Shown here piece by piece: positions 46,285 to 57,643 of a stretch of 64,000 nucleotides of DNA. The notes under the pieces were generated by a model that had not been told where the DNA came from, did not search any database, and saw nothing but the letters and a program-made list of their open reading frames with translations. A program made the translations under genes and the position numbers. Within the stretch, counting starts at the first letter, position 1. Each line of letters starts with the position of its first letter. Location: positions 55,454,207 to 55,518,206 of the forward strand of contig NC_080078.1 of the NCBI RefSeq assembly GCF_949987535.1, given 5' to 3'. This DNA comes from Balaenoptera acutorostrata (Eukaryota; Chordata; Mammalia; Artiodactyla; Balaenopteridae).

Positions 46285-46289
46285 TCCTA

Positions 46290-48895
46290 GTCAAAAGGAG
46301 GCACTAGCTTATACCAGCCTTGTTGCCATAGTAACTTGCCGTAACCTCCATTACTTGACACAGACATGGTTCTGTTCTTTGTAACCAAAAGGTTTTACAA
46401 CCTGTATCCCAACTGGTTACAAAGTGCCACCTTCCAGAAAATTCTGTGGGGAGTAGATGTCTTTTCTGACCGAAACTATCTTTCATACTTCACTGCCCTT
46501 TTACTCACACCCACATAATTCTTGGTTTGATCCTAGCTCTCCTTAGCAGATCTCAGCATCCCTTGTGGTCATATGGGTTGGATCATTGGTGATACATCCA
46601 ACTGCTATAGAATCTCAAATGGCAGTTGGAATAAAGACTTAGTGCTCTAGAATTTCTATGCTGCACACAATTGGAAAAAAAATGTGGTTGGGGGAGAGGA
46701 ATACTTATTTGTGCCTTGACCCAATCATAAGTCATCAAATACTGACCCTTCATAATTTACCATATCTTACACAAGGGTCCTTGTTTATTCGGTGGTCTTG
46801 TTTATATCTAGAATATAGCAACTTTACTCTTGTCAGTCTTTATCTTCCTTCAAGTGTTGGAGGGGGAAGAAATTCTCAAATTACTCCTCCTTTTACACTG
46901 GAGGAAATTTTATTTATTTTTTATACCCTGCCTCATTCCAAAAAAGGTTTTGAGGAGAATGAAGACATTGGATGGCATGGGTCAGTGAGAGAGCAACTGG
47001 AATCGACATTCCCCAATTCAACACTATTTTCTGAAACAATGTCAAGCCCTTACAAGGATGGGAAAATAACAAAGTCACATACCGTGAAAGTCAAGGATTC
47101 TCTCTTAGGGAATAAGTGTCCTCAAGCTACTGTCTTCCCAGTACATTTGTGAGCTTAACAGTTTGGAATGTCAACAAGAAGGGTGACTGGGGGCAGAGGG
47201 ACAGAGAGCTGCAAGAGGCTTCACAGCCCACTCATTGATCAATGCAAGGAAAGGAGTCAAAGCTGGAAGCTCTTCGGAAAGAGTGTGCAAGCTAACCACT
47301 TTGAATCAACAGGCAAGAGGGATTTATCTTCCCCAGATATGCACAAACCACAACAAAGAATCCTGAGTAAGCAGATCTCCCGAATACAATACTCTATAGG
47401 GAATGGGGCTCAAAATCTGTTCAATAATATGGTAACACCCTGTGTTGTCTGTCTTTCAACATCCCTCACTAACCAAACTTCCAAATGTTCAGTTCAACCA
47501 GGGAGATGTAATTGGTCACTTTATTTACAATAGTGTTCAAGACCAAATCAGGGCTTGAATTTTTCTATGCTGACTCATAGTTTTAAGAAAAGAGTGAGTG
47601 AAAGAAAAGAGAAAGAATAAAAGGAGCCAAGGAACAGTTTGTAATGGATCCAGTTGGGGTTACTTAGTCTGCCATGGTCTTTCAAAAGAGGAAGTGGAAG
47701 TTTGAAAGCCAGCCTTTAAGTGGAAGTTCAATCATCAGGGAAGGTTTCAAGCTCATCAGACCATAGATGTCATCAGAAGCCCTTGCCACAAGTTGCTTAG
47801 GATACCCTCAGTTATTAACATCCTTCAAAGGGTCTAAAAGAGCAGACTCAAAATCACAGGCACGCACTCTGCAGAGTCAGCTGTCACTTCAGCTGGGGGA
47901 GCAGAGACCTTGGAGCAGCCTATGTTGCTGTGACCCAAGCACCTTGGCCAGAAACAGGGCTGGGAGCGTAGGCACAACCTGTATAGATCAAAGACATGGA
48001 AAATGAGGATGTCGGTTTGGCTAGAGTAGAGCATCACTGATGATTGATATTTCCAACTGACTTAAGTCAATTCGATCTCTCACAATTACCAATTCCTTCT
48101 TTATTAATATAGGTAGCTATCAGTAATTAGAAATAAGTAAGGCCACCTCCCCCTAAAGCTCCCCACCAGTTACTATACAACAATAAAAGCAATTCTCAGA
48201 GAGAAATTTGACCACAGTACAAATATCTATTTGCAAGCAAGTACCAAGTGCTAGGAATTCTTGACTTAGTTCTTTGTTCTGCTAGATATTTATACAGAGC
48301 CTTGGGTGGAAGGTTCACTTGAAACAGAGGAAAAAATATTCCAGTGGCAGAATTCAGGCCAAGTCAGATTAAAAAATCCTTCTATAGAGAGCTGAGTGAG
48401 GACCATTTCATATTCCTAAGCTGAAGATGTTATTCAAATGTTTGCAGACTCTTAGACTCATCTGTCCCCTTCAGGCAAGATGGTACTCCTGCAGAGCATC
48501 TCCCCACAACCCACATGGCTTGAACAACCCCAAACCCACTAATGGGACACTACTTCTGATACCCATTATGCTAATTTACCAGGCTTCTGATGTTCACCAA
48601 AAACAAAGAGAGCTTAAGAGCTCATAGGAGGGCTTTTGAAGTATAGCAGTGTGCTAGCAAACTGGAACTCAAAATGGGAGTGTTTGCTGATCGCCAATGA
48701 ATAAATACTGTCACCACACTGATTTCAAGTTATTAACATGACACCCCTGAATATGGAGTTAGAAAGGGATGTATACAACCAACTCTAATGAGCTGGTTCA
48801 AGCCAGCACCTGGACACCACTTAGTGTGGTCTTATGATTTGAGTTTTCCAAATTCTGACTACCGTAAAAACGCCCAATGTTAACAAATAGCTTTG
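46290..48895. other. no recognised feature
   Basis: No repeat recognised across 2.6 kb. Two successive plus-strand frames, 46658-47152 (164 codons) and 47168-47533 (121 codons), are the longest non-L1 frames in the window but show no domain, no codon bias that I can judge and no exon-like edges. Confidence 0.4.
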
Positions 48896-48897
48896 TG

Positions 48898-49453
48898 TTC
48901 ATTATCTCATGTTGCATAAAAATTTACCCAAAAAGTTAGCAGCTTAAAACCAAATGCATTTATTAACTCAGTTTTTGTGGTTCAGGAATCTTGGTAACAC
49001 TCAGCTGATATTCCTTTGACTCAGGGTCTCTTAAAAGACTGTGATCAAGGTATTGGTCTTATTCATGGTCTCATTGGAAAGCTTGACTGGGGAAGGATCC
49101 ACTTCCAAGCTCAATCTAGAGGGTGTGGCCTCAATTCCTGCCAGCAGTTACAGACAGGCTGCCCACAGTTCCTTGCCATGTGGCTCTCTCCCACTTCCTC
49201 AGCACAGCCAGCATGGACAAAATGCCAGTGAAAGAGAGAGAGTGCCAGGAAGAGAAAGAGTGAAAGCAAGCTGGAGGTCACAGTGTTTTATAATCTAATC
49301 ACAGAAGTTACTCCCATCACTTTCCCATATTCCACTTGTTGGTAGCAAGTCACTTGGTTCAGCCCACACTGAAAGGTAGGGTTTCACATGAAGCAGGAAT
49401 ACCAGAAGGTGGGAATCATTAGGAGATATTTAAAAAAGAACATACCATAAGCT
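48898..49453 (-). mobile_element. MLT1-type MaLR LTR
   Basis: Reverse MaLR LTR, nearly complete. It reads CATTATCTCATGTTGCATAA, AAAGTTAGCAGCTTAAAACC, TTTGTGGTTCAGGAATC, GACTGGGGAAGGATCCAC, TTCCAAGCTCAATC, CAGTTCCTTGCCATGTGGC, a GAGAGAGAGTGCC block, GAAGTTACTCCCATCAC, GTAGCAAGTCACTTGG and ACCAGAAGGTGGGAATCATT. The frames at 49016-49298 lie inside it and are not genes. Confidence 0.88.
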
Positions 49454-49459
49454 ACTAGA

Positions 49460-49905
49460 GTATAGTCAAAAATTAACTCCCAAGAATATGTCACATTGTT
49501 CATGCTGAAAGATTTCAAATTAGATTATAAGCAATATAAATTAAGGCAATACAAGTTGAATAATAAGCTCAGTAAATGTTCAATAACTCTTCCTCCTCTT
49601 TCTTGTCTCTATGGTGTGGGAGCATTGAAAAGACACAGTTAGAGACTGCAACCTGGTAACTCAAGAGCTCCAATTTGGCCAATAAAATGTTGAAAGCTTT
49701 TAAAGTTCTTTAAGACACTTGTCCTCTTCTCATCACCACAGACCTCACCATTCCCTGTTGCCTTACATACAACAGATTCACACTGTTACGTTGCCACTCC
49801 GGTCCCTTCATGATTTGTATCAGGGACCCCTTGACACTGATGATTGTAATCTGCAGATAAACCTCTTTTGAACACTATTTTTAATATCTTCCCTTCCACT
49901 AAGCC
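49460..49905. other. no recognised feature
   Basis: AT-rich, with no gene or repeat family recognised. Confidence 0.45.
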
Positions 49906-49907
49906 TA

Positions 49908-49990
49908 TTTGTTATTCAACAAATACTTTTCAAGTGCTTCTTGTGCTTAAGAAACAGTACTAGGCAAGCCATAATACATACAGCTCAGTA
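49908..49990 (-). mobile_element. L2 LINE 3' end fragment
   Basis: TTATTCAACAAATACTTTTC, AACAGTACTAGGCAAGCC and ATACAGCTCAGTAAAATA reproduce the reverse L2 terminus. Confidence 0.65.
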
Positions 49991-50228
49991 AAATACAGCT
50001 CCTTGGACTGACTAAATGATCTATGTCTCATTTTATTTTCTCATTTCAAACTCTGCTGTTCCAAAGATGGTTAATCTGGTGGGAGAAGCAACAGCAAAGG
50101 GTTGGGGAAATTTGGGAAATAAAACCTTATTCATTCCTTGAGCAAAGGAGTCCTCATCACACCCCACTGAAGCTTTGTAAGGTGGCCCAGGAAGACCCCC
50201 AAAGCACAGCAGATATCATAGACAAGAA

Positions 50229-50416
50229 CAGTGGTTCTACAAGTGTGGTCCCCAAAGCAGCAGCTTAGCCACCTCTGGAAATGTGTTAGAAATGCAAACT
50301 CTTGGGCTCTACCCCAGACCTTCTGAATCAGTAACTCTGGGGGTGGGTTCCAGCAATTTGTGTTTTATCAAGCTTACCAAGGGATTCTGATGGGTCCTCT
50401 AGTTTGAGAATCACTG
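50229..50416 (+). mobile_element. MER5A (hAT-Charlie)
   Basis: Nearly complete: CAGTGGTTCTACAAGTGTGG, TTAGAAATGCAAACTCTTGG, CCCCAGACCTTCTGAATCAG, AACTCTGGGGGTGGG, AATTTGTGTTTTATCAAGC and a closing GTTTGAGAATCACTG that is the inverted repeat of the start. No convincing 8-bp TSD. Confidence 0.9.
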
Positions 50417-50424
50417 TGCTAGGA

Positions 50425-50545
50425 CATGTCAGAGCTGAAAGATATCTTATGGATCATATGCTCAATTCCCTGACTCTACAGAAGAGGGAATGGAGGTGCT
50501 GAAAAGTGACACAACTGACTAATTTTGCCTAGCTAATGAGCAGCT
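50425..50545 (-). mobile_element. possible MIR3- or CR1/L3-like relic
   Basis: CAGAGCTGAAAGATATCTTA, GGATCATATGCTCAATTCCC and TGGAGGTGCTGAAAAGTGAC recall the 'gagctggaaggga...ctagtccaaccc' type relics. The match is loose. Confidence 0.4.
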
Positions 50546-50549
50546 GCCT

Positions 50550-51900
50550 CCCTCAAGCATGGGCATCTTGAGTCGTGAGATTTCAAGCAGGCCAGGGGCT
50601 GGGCTCCCTGTCAGCCCTGGGCTCCCGCCTAAAGCCATTCCTTGGCTCCGAGTGTACCCAGCACCTCTGTCCAGTCATGCACAGCACGTCCTGCCAGGTC
50701 TGCAGGTGTGGTTCATGTACTCAGAGGTGTGCCACTGGAAGAGTTAAACAATTACCAACCCTCGCTGGCCTTTCTGCTCTTTAATGCCACATACCTGCCG
50801 CATTACCTGCAAAGGTGAGCTCAGACAGAGGCTATGATCACACACCTCCCTGGACACACGCCAGTGCTGAGGGGACCAGGATTGGGCTGCTGGGATTGCC
50901 ACCTTATTTACACAATTAACGTTTGGACAATAAACCCGAACCTCCCCAACATACCACACCCTGGAATACAGGATCATGGTGAAGGGCACAGAATTCCTGG
51001 TATATTTCAGGCATAACCTTCTGAATCACCATACGGAATGACCAGACCTCACAGAGACACATTACATGAGTCTGTGAATAGGCTGTAAATAAAATAGCAA
51101 CAGGAAGCAGTATTCATCGGAGCAAAAGTTCCCTTATTAAGTAAGAAGAGAGACAGATGTTTTTAGCTCCATCCTTCCATATACATGGAGGCTGGGAGAA
51201 AGAGATGAGAAGAAAGTCCTCTAGAATTTTTCCAAAGTTATTATTTCTATGAATGGGACTAGAGAACAATAATAAAACTGTAAAACACATGTCCTTATTT
51301 GGGCTACTGGATACCTTTTAAGTTTATTTTTGAATCCTCATGTCAATTTCCAAACATATAGAATGAGAAATAGAGGGAGGTGAGGAATGGGTTATTCTGG
51401 GTCTAAAGCTACATGTTTACAAGCAAATGAATTTTGGTGACATTTTGTAGGAATGATCTCTGAATTCATAAGTACCCATTGTAACATGAAAGTCTGTTTT
51501 GAATAGTGCTTCTCAATGAGGGGCAAGAGGAAGATCATGGTCCTGAATCTCAAAAGCATTTTAAAAAATGCAAATGCTCCTCCTCAGAATATAGAGTAAA
51601 ACTCCTGGGGCTGGGAATGGGGGCTCTGACACACAGTGCCGTTTAGTCTTGGCACACCCCCCCCAACTCTGCTCTGACTCTAACAAGGGTACAAAAAACG
51701 TGAATATGTAATTCATAGAAATTCTGAAAATCCACAATACTAGATTGTGTTCCTGAAACAGAGCAGCCAAATCCTAATCATCTCTGAATTCTTACACCCT
51801 AATGCAGAGATCTAGAACCAGTGGCCCTGCTATGTACAGACATGTTTTACACAGTGTTGTATACACAGTGTTTAACTCATTTTTAAAATAAAGTTTTGAA
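50550..51900. other. no recognised feature
   Basis: A weak hAT-like piece might lie at 51505-51640 (TGCTTCTCAATGAGGGGC start) but lacks a matching right end. Overlapping frames at 50559-50784 show no domain. Confidence 0.4.
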
Positions 51901-51904
51901 TTAG

Positions 51905-52446
51905 CTACTGCAGCAGCAGGCTATATTTTTCAAAGATGATTGCAACACTAGTTCCTGGCCACATGCACTTCTAGAGCATAACCTTGTCACTCCCCATCAA
52001 AAGGCAAAACCTTGAATCTGGTGGGCTTTTGACTGCTTTGACCAATATATTCTGGCTGGAGTGATACCACATGACTTCTAAGGCTGAGTCCTAAAAGACC
52101 ACACAGCTCTCTCTTTGTTTGTAGGAATACTGGCGCTTGAAACTCTGCCGGGAAAGAAGTCCCACTACTCGGAGGCTGCTGATGTGAGGAAGTGGGGCCA
52201 CATGGGGAAGCGACAGGTAGTTGATCCAAGTGGAAGCTCTGCTCACTGAGCATTCCCAGCCCAGGAACTAGACGTGGAAGTAAATGGGTCTTTAGATGAT
52301 TCCAGACCCCAGCCTTTGAGTCTTCCCAGCTGAGGCTTCAGACCTGGTGGAGCCGACACAAGACATGCCCACTTTGCTGGTGATTTCCAAGCCAAACAAT
52401 CCATGAGAATAATAAAATGGTTATTTGTAAGTGGATACGTTTTAAG
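51905..52446 (+). mobile_element. MLT1-type MaLR LTR, left part (interrupted by L1)
   Basis: Plus-orientation MaLR LTR: GCTACTGCAGCAGCAGGC, GACTGCTTTGACCAATATAT, ATGACTTCTAAGGCTGAGTC, CACATGGGGAAGCG, AGATGATTCCAGACCCCAGC, TTTGAGTCTTCCCAGCTGAG and the closing AATAATAAAATGGTTATTTG. It breaks off at GTTTTAAG, where the large L1 is inserted, and its last bases reappear at 58310. Confidence 0.88.
52434..52446. repeat. TSD of the large L1, left copy
   Basis: GATACGTTTTAAG here matches GATAAGTTTTAAG at 58310-58322 at 12 of 13 positions, bracketing the L1. Confidence 0.85.
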
Positions 52447-53466
52447 CTTTTTTTTTTTTTTAAGCATCTTTAATGGAGTATAATTGCTTTACAATGATGT
52501 GTTTCTGCTGTATAACAAAGTGAATCAGCTATACATATACTTATATCCCTGTATCTCCACCCTCTAGCGTCTCCCTCCCACCCTCCCTATCCCACCCCTC
52601 TAGGTGGACACAAAGCACCGAGCTGATCTCCCTAAGCTATGCAGCTGCTTCCCACTAGCTATCTATTTGACATTTGGCAGTGTATATATGTCAATGCCAC
52701 TCTCTCACTTTGTCCCAGCTTCCCCTTCCCCCTCCCCCAGTCCTCAAGTCCATTCTCTATATCTGTGCCTTTGTTCCTGTCCTGCCCCTAGGTCCTTCAG
52801 AACCATTTTTTTTTTTTTTTAGATTCCATATATATATGTTAGCATACAATATGTGTTTTTCTCTTTCTGACTTACTTCACTCTGTATGACAGTCTCTAGG
52901 TCCATCCACCTCACTACACATAACTCAGTTTCATTTCTTTTTGTGGTTGAGTAATATTCCATTGTATATATGTGCCACATCTTCTTTATCCATTCATCTG
53001 TCGATGGACACTTAGGTTGCTTCCATGTCCTGGCTATTGTAAATAGAGCTGCAATGAACATTGTGGTACATGACTCTTTTTGAATTATCGTTTTCTCAGG
53101 GTATATGCCCAGTAGTGGGATTGCTGGGTCGTATGGTAGTTCTATTTTTAGTTTTTTAAGGAACCTCCATACTGTTCTCCATAGTGGCTTTATCAATTTA
53201 CATTCCCACCAACAGTGCAAAAGGGTTCCCTTTTCTCCACACCCTCTCCAGCATTTATTGTTTGTAGATTTTTTGATGATGGCCATTCTGACTGGTATGA
53301 GGTGATACCTGATTGTAGTTTTGATTTGCATTTCTCTAATGATTAGTGATGTTGAGCATCCTTTCATGTGTTTGTTGGCAATCTGTATATCTTCTGTGGA
53401 GAAATGTCTATTTAGATCTTCTGCCTATTTTTGGATTGGGTTGTTTGTTTTTATGATATTGAAAAT

Positions 53467-53525
53467 CTGCTTGTATATTTTAGAGATTGTATATTTCCAA
53501 AAGCTGCTTGTATATTTTGGAGATT
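53467..53525. repeat. 22-bp duplication inside L1 ORF2 (37-bp period)
   Basis: CTGCTTGTATATTTTAGAGATT (53467-53488) is echoed at 53504-53525 with one base changed. The copy at 6.7 kb has the segment only once, so the duplication arose in this element or its close lineage. Motif shortened here to landmarks: CTGCTTGTATATTTT. Confidence 0.88.
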
Positions 53526-55748
53526 AATCCTTTGTCAGTTGTTTCATTTGCAAATATTTTCTCCCACTCTGAGGTTGTCCTTTCATCTTGTTTATGGTTT
53601 CCTCTGCTGTTCAAAAGATTTTTAAGTTTCATTAGGTCCCATTTTTAAATTTTGTTTTTATTTCCTCTAGGAGGTGGATCAAAAATGATCTTGCTGTGAT
53701 TTATGTCATGGAGTGTTCTGCCTATGTTTTCCTCTAAGAGTTTTATAGTGTCTGGCCTTACATTTAGGTTTTTAATCCATTTTGAATTTATTTTTGTGTA
53801 TGGTGTTAGGGAGTGTTCTAATTTCATTCTTTTACATGTAGCTGTCCAGTTTTCCCAGCACCACTTATTGAAGAAGCTGTCTTTTCTCCATTGTATATTC
53901 TTGCCTCCTTTATCAAATATAAGCTGACCATATATGTATGAGTTTATCTCTAGGTTTTCTATCCTGTTCCATTGATTTATATTTCTGTTTTTGTGCCAGT
54001 ACCATTCTGTCTTGATTACTGTAGCTTTGTAGTATAGTCTGAAGTTAGGGAGCCTGATTCCTCCAGCTCTGCTTTTCTTTCTCAAAATTGCTTTGGCTAT
54101 TCAGGGTCTTTTGTGTTTCCATACAAATTGTGAAAATTTTTGTTCTAGTTCTATGAAAAATGTCACTGGTAGTTTAATAGAGATTGCATTGACTCTGTAG
54201 ATTGCTTTGGGTAGTATAGTCATTTTCACAATGTTGATTCTTCGAATCCAAGAACATGGTATATCTCTCCATCTGTTTGCATCATCTTTAATTTTTTTCA
54301 TCAGTGTCTTATAGTTTTCTGCATACAGGTCTTTTGTCTCCCTTGGTAGGTTTATTCCTAGGTATTTTGTTCTTTTTGTTGCAGTGGTAAATGGGAGTGT
54401 TTCCTTAATTTCTCTTTCAGATTTTTCATCATTAGTATATAGGAATGCAAGAGATTTCTGTGTGTTAATTTTATATCCTTCAACTTTACCAAATTCATTG
54501 ATTAGCTCTAGTAGTTTTCTGGTGGCATCTTTAGGATTCTCTATGTATAGTATCATGTCATCTGCAAACAATGACAGTTTTACGTCTTCTTTTCTAACTT
54601 GTATTCCTTTTATTTCTTTTTCTTCTCTGATTGCCATGGCTAGGACTTCCAAAACTATGTTGAATAATAGTGGTGAGAATGGGCACCCTTGTCTCGTTCC
54701 TGATCTTAGAGGAAATGGTTTTAGTTTTTCAACATTGAGAATGAAGTTGGCTGTGGGTTTGTCATATAAGGTCTTTATTAGGTTGAGGTAAGTTCCCTCA
54801 ATGCCTACTTTTTCGAGGGTTTTTATCATAAATCAGTTTTGAATTTTGTCAAAATCTTTTTCTGCATCTATTGAGATGATCATATGGGTTTTCTCCTTCA
54901 ATTTGTTACTACAGTTTATCACATAGATTGATTTGAGTATATTGAAGAACCCTTGCATTCCTGGGATAAACCCCACTTGATCATGGTGTATGATCCTTTT
55001 AATGTGCTGTTGGATTCTGTTTGCTAGTATTTTGTTGAGGATTTTTGCATCTATGTTCATCAGTGATATTGGCCTGTAGTTTTCTTTCTTTGTGACATCT
55101 TTGTCTGGTTTTGGTATCAGGGTGATGGTGACCTTGTGGAATGAGTTTGGGAGTGTTTCTCCTGCTGCAGTTTTTTGGAAGAGTTTGAGAAGGATAGGTG
55201 TTAGCTCTTCTCTAAATTTTTGATAGAATTCACCTGTGAAGCCATCTGGTCCTGGGCTTTTGTTTGTTGGAAGATTTTAAATCACAGTTTCAATTTCAGT
55301 GCTTTTGATTCGTCTGTTTATATTTTCTATTTTTTCCTGGTTCAGTCTTGTAAGGTTGTGCTTTTCTAAGAATTTGTCCGTTTCTTCCAGGTTGTCCATT
55401 TTATTGGCATGTATTTGCTTGTAGTAATGTCTCATGATCCTTTGTATTTCTGCAGTGTCAGTTGTTACTTCTTTTTCATTTTTAATGCTGTTGATTTGAG
55501 TCTTCTCCCTTTTTTTCTTGATGAGTCTGGCTAACGGTTTATCAGTTTTGTTTATCTTCTCAAAGAACCAGCTTTTAGTTTTATTCATCTTTGCTATCGT
55601 TTCCTTCATTTCTTTTTCATTTATTTCTGATCCGATCTTTCAGATTTCTTTCCTTCTGCTAACTTTGGGGGTTTTTTTGTTCTTCTTTCTTTAATTGACT
55701 TAGGTGTAAGGTTAGGTTGTTTATTTGAGATGTTTCTTGTTTTTTAAG

Positions 55749-55810
55749 GTAGGATTGTATTGCTATAAACTTCCCTATTGTAAGATAGTATTGCTATAAA
55801 CTTCCCTATT
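55749..55810. repeat. 31-bp tandem duplication inside L1 ORF2
   Basis: Two adjacent 31-base units (55749-55779 and 55780-55810) share TATTGCTATAAACTTCCC plus flanks, matching at 29 of 31 positions. Since 31 is not a multiple of three, the duplication itself shifts the ORF2 frame. Confidence 0.92.
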
Positions 55811-56810
55811 AGAACTGCTTTTGCTACATCCCATAGGTTTCGGGTCATAATGTTTTCATTGTCATTTGTTTCTAGGTATTTTTTGATTTCCCATTTGATT
55901 TCTTCAGTGATCTCTTAGTTATTTGCTAGTGTATTGTGTAGCCTCCATGTGTTTGTATTTTTTACAGACTTTTTTCCTGTAATTGATATCTAGTCTCATA
56001 GCATTGTGGTTGGAAAGGATACTTGATATGATTTCAATTTTCTTAAATTTACCACCGCTTGATTTGTGACCCAAGATATGCTCTATTCTGGAGAATGTTC
56101 CATGAGCACGTGAGAAGAAAGTGTAATCTGCTGTTTTTGGATGGAATGTCCTATAAATATCAATTAAGTCCATCTTATTTAATGTATCATTTAAAGCTTG
56201 TGTTTCCTTATTTCTTTTCATTTTGGATGATCTGTCCATTGGTGAAAATTGGGTGTTATAGTCCCCTACTCTAATTGTGTTGCTGTTGATTTCCCCTTTT
56301 ATGGCTGTTAGCATTTGCCTTATGTATTGAGGTGCTCCTATGTTGGGTACATAAATATTTACAACTGTTATAACTTCTTGGATTGATCCTTTGATCAATA
56401 TGTAGAGTCCTTCTTTGTCTCTTGTAATAGTCTTTATTTTAAAGTCTATTTTGTCTAATATGAGAATTGCTGCTCCAGCTTTCTTTTGATTTCTGTTTGC
56501 ATGGAATATTTTTTCCATCCCCTCACTTTCAGTCTGTATGTGTCCCTAGGTCTGAAGTGGGTCTCTTGTAGACAGCATAGGTACGGGTCTTGTTTATGTA
56601 TCCATTCAGCCAGTCTGTGTCTTTTGCTTGGAGCATTTAATCCATTTACATTTAAGGTAATTATCGATATGTATGTTCCTATTACCATTTTTTTTAATTG
56701 TTTTGTGTTTGTTATTGTAAGCCTTTTCCTTCTCTTGTGTCTCCTGCCTAGAGAAGTTCCTTCAGCATTTGTTGTAAAGCTGGTTTGGTGGTGCTGAATT
56801 CTCTCAGCTT

Positions 56811-57643
56811 TTACTTATCTGTAAAGGTTTTAATTTCTCCATTGAATCTGAATGATATCCTTGCTGAGTAGAGTAATCTTGGTTGTAGATTTTTCCCTTT
56901 CATCACTTTAAATATGTCCTGCCACTCCCTTCTGTCTTGCAGAGTTTCTGCTAAAAGATCAGTTGTTAACCTTATAGGGATTCCCTTGTACGTTAATTGT
57001 TGCTTTTCCCTTGCCGCTTTTAATATTTTTTCTTTATATTTAATTTTTGATAATTTGATTAATATGTGTCTTGGTATGTTTCTCCTTGAATTTATCTTGT
57101 ATGGGACTCTCTGCGCTTCCTGCACTTGATTGCCTATTTCCTTACCCATATTAGGGAAGTTTTCAACTATAATCTCTTCAAATATTTTCTCAGTCCCTTT
57201 TTTTTTTTCTCTTCTTCTTCTGGGACCCCTGTAATTCGAATGTTGGTGTGTTTAATGTTGTCCCAGAGGTCTCTGAGATTGTCCTCAATTCTTTTCAATC
57301 TTTTTTCTTTATTCTGCTCTGTGGTAGTTATTTCCACTATTTTATCTCCCAGGTCACTTATCTGTTCTTCTGCCTCAGTTATTCTGCTATTGATCCCTTT
57401 TAGAGAATTTTTAATTTAATTTTTTGTGTTGTTCATCATTATTTGTTTGCTCTTTAGTTCTTCTAGGTCCTTGTTATATATTTCTTCTATTTTCTCCATT
57501 CTAATTCCAAGATTTTAGATCATCTTTACTATCATTACTCTGAATTTGTTTTCCAATAGATGGCCTATTTCCTCTTCATTTGTTTTGTCTGGTGGGTTTT
57601 TACCTTGCTCTTTCATCTGCTGTGTATTTCTCTGTCTTCTCAT
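56811..57643 (-). pseudogene. L1 ORF1 (RNA-binding chaperone), broken
   Basis: ORF1p coats L1 RNA as a trimer. The C-terminal half reads openly at 56811-57149 with QEAQRVPYKIN, PRHILIKLSKIKYKEKILKAA, REKQQLTYKGIPIRLT, ADLLAETL-like helix (TDLLAETLQDRREW) and a final GEIKTFTDK, which are the RRM/CTD landmarks. The upstream part is a glutamate/lysine-rich region compatible with the coiled coil. I place the start at the ATG complement 57641-57643 (MRRQRNTQQMKEQ). This frame meets a TAA at 57515-57517 after about 42 codons, so the N-terminal part is closed by a nonsense change, and at least one further shift separates it from the C-terminal frame. Confidence 0.88.

Larger units (their letters stand above)
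52819..56688 (-). pseudogene. L1 ORF2 (endonuclease / reverse transcriptase), broken
   Basis: ORF2p nicks target DNA and reverse-transcribes L1 RNA. The start at 56688 opens the endonuclease domain (TLNVNGLN, then CCLQETHF with the catalytic glutamate). A frameshift near 56500 moves to the frame of 55919-56518, which keeps VNIYVPN and GDYNT but reads RIEHILGHK and SNHNA where the family has Asp-His pairs. Further frame pieces are 55277-55609 (KSWFFEKIN, LARLIKKKRE), 54833-55060 ([30 protein letters not shown]), and 54101-54829 with [12 protein letters not shown] and catalytic FADD. They continue with 53645-54085 ([14 protein letters not shown] core, NVRPDTIK) and 52819-53367 with the Cys/His knuckle [18 protein letters not shown] and [14 protein letters not shown]. 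In-frame stops occur at 55277 and 54833. The domain order is complete. Confidence 0.96.

Noticed and set aside
51505..51640. Possible hAT terminal sequence (TGCTTCTCAATGAGGGGC)
   Set aside because: No matching right end, TSD or family body could be followed.
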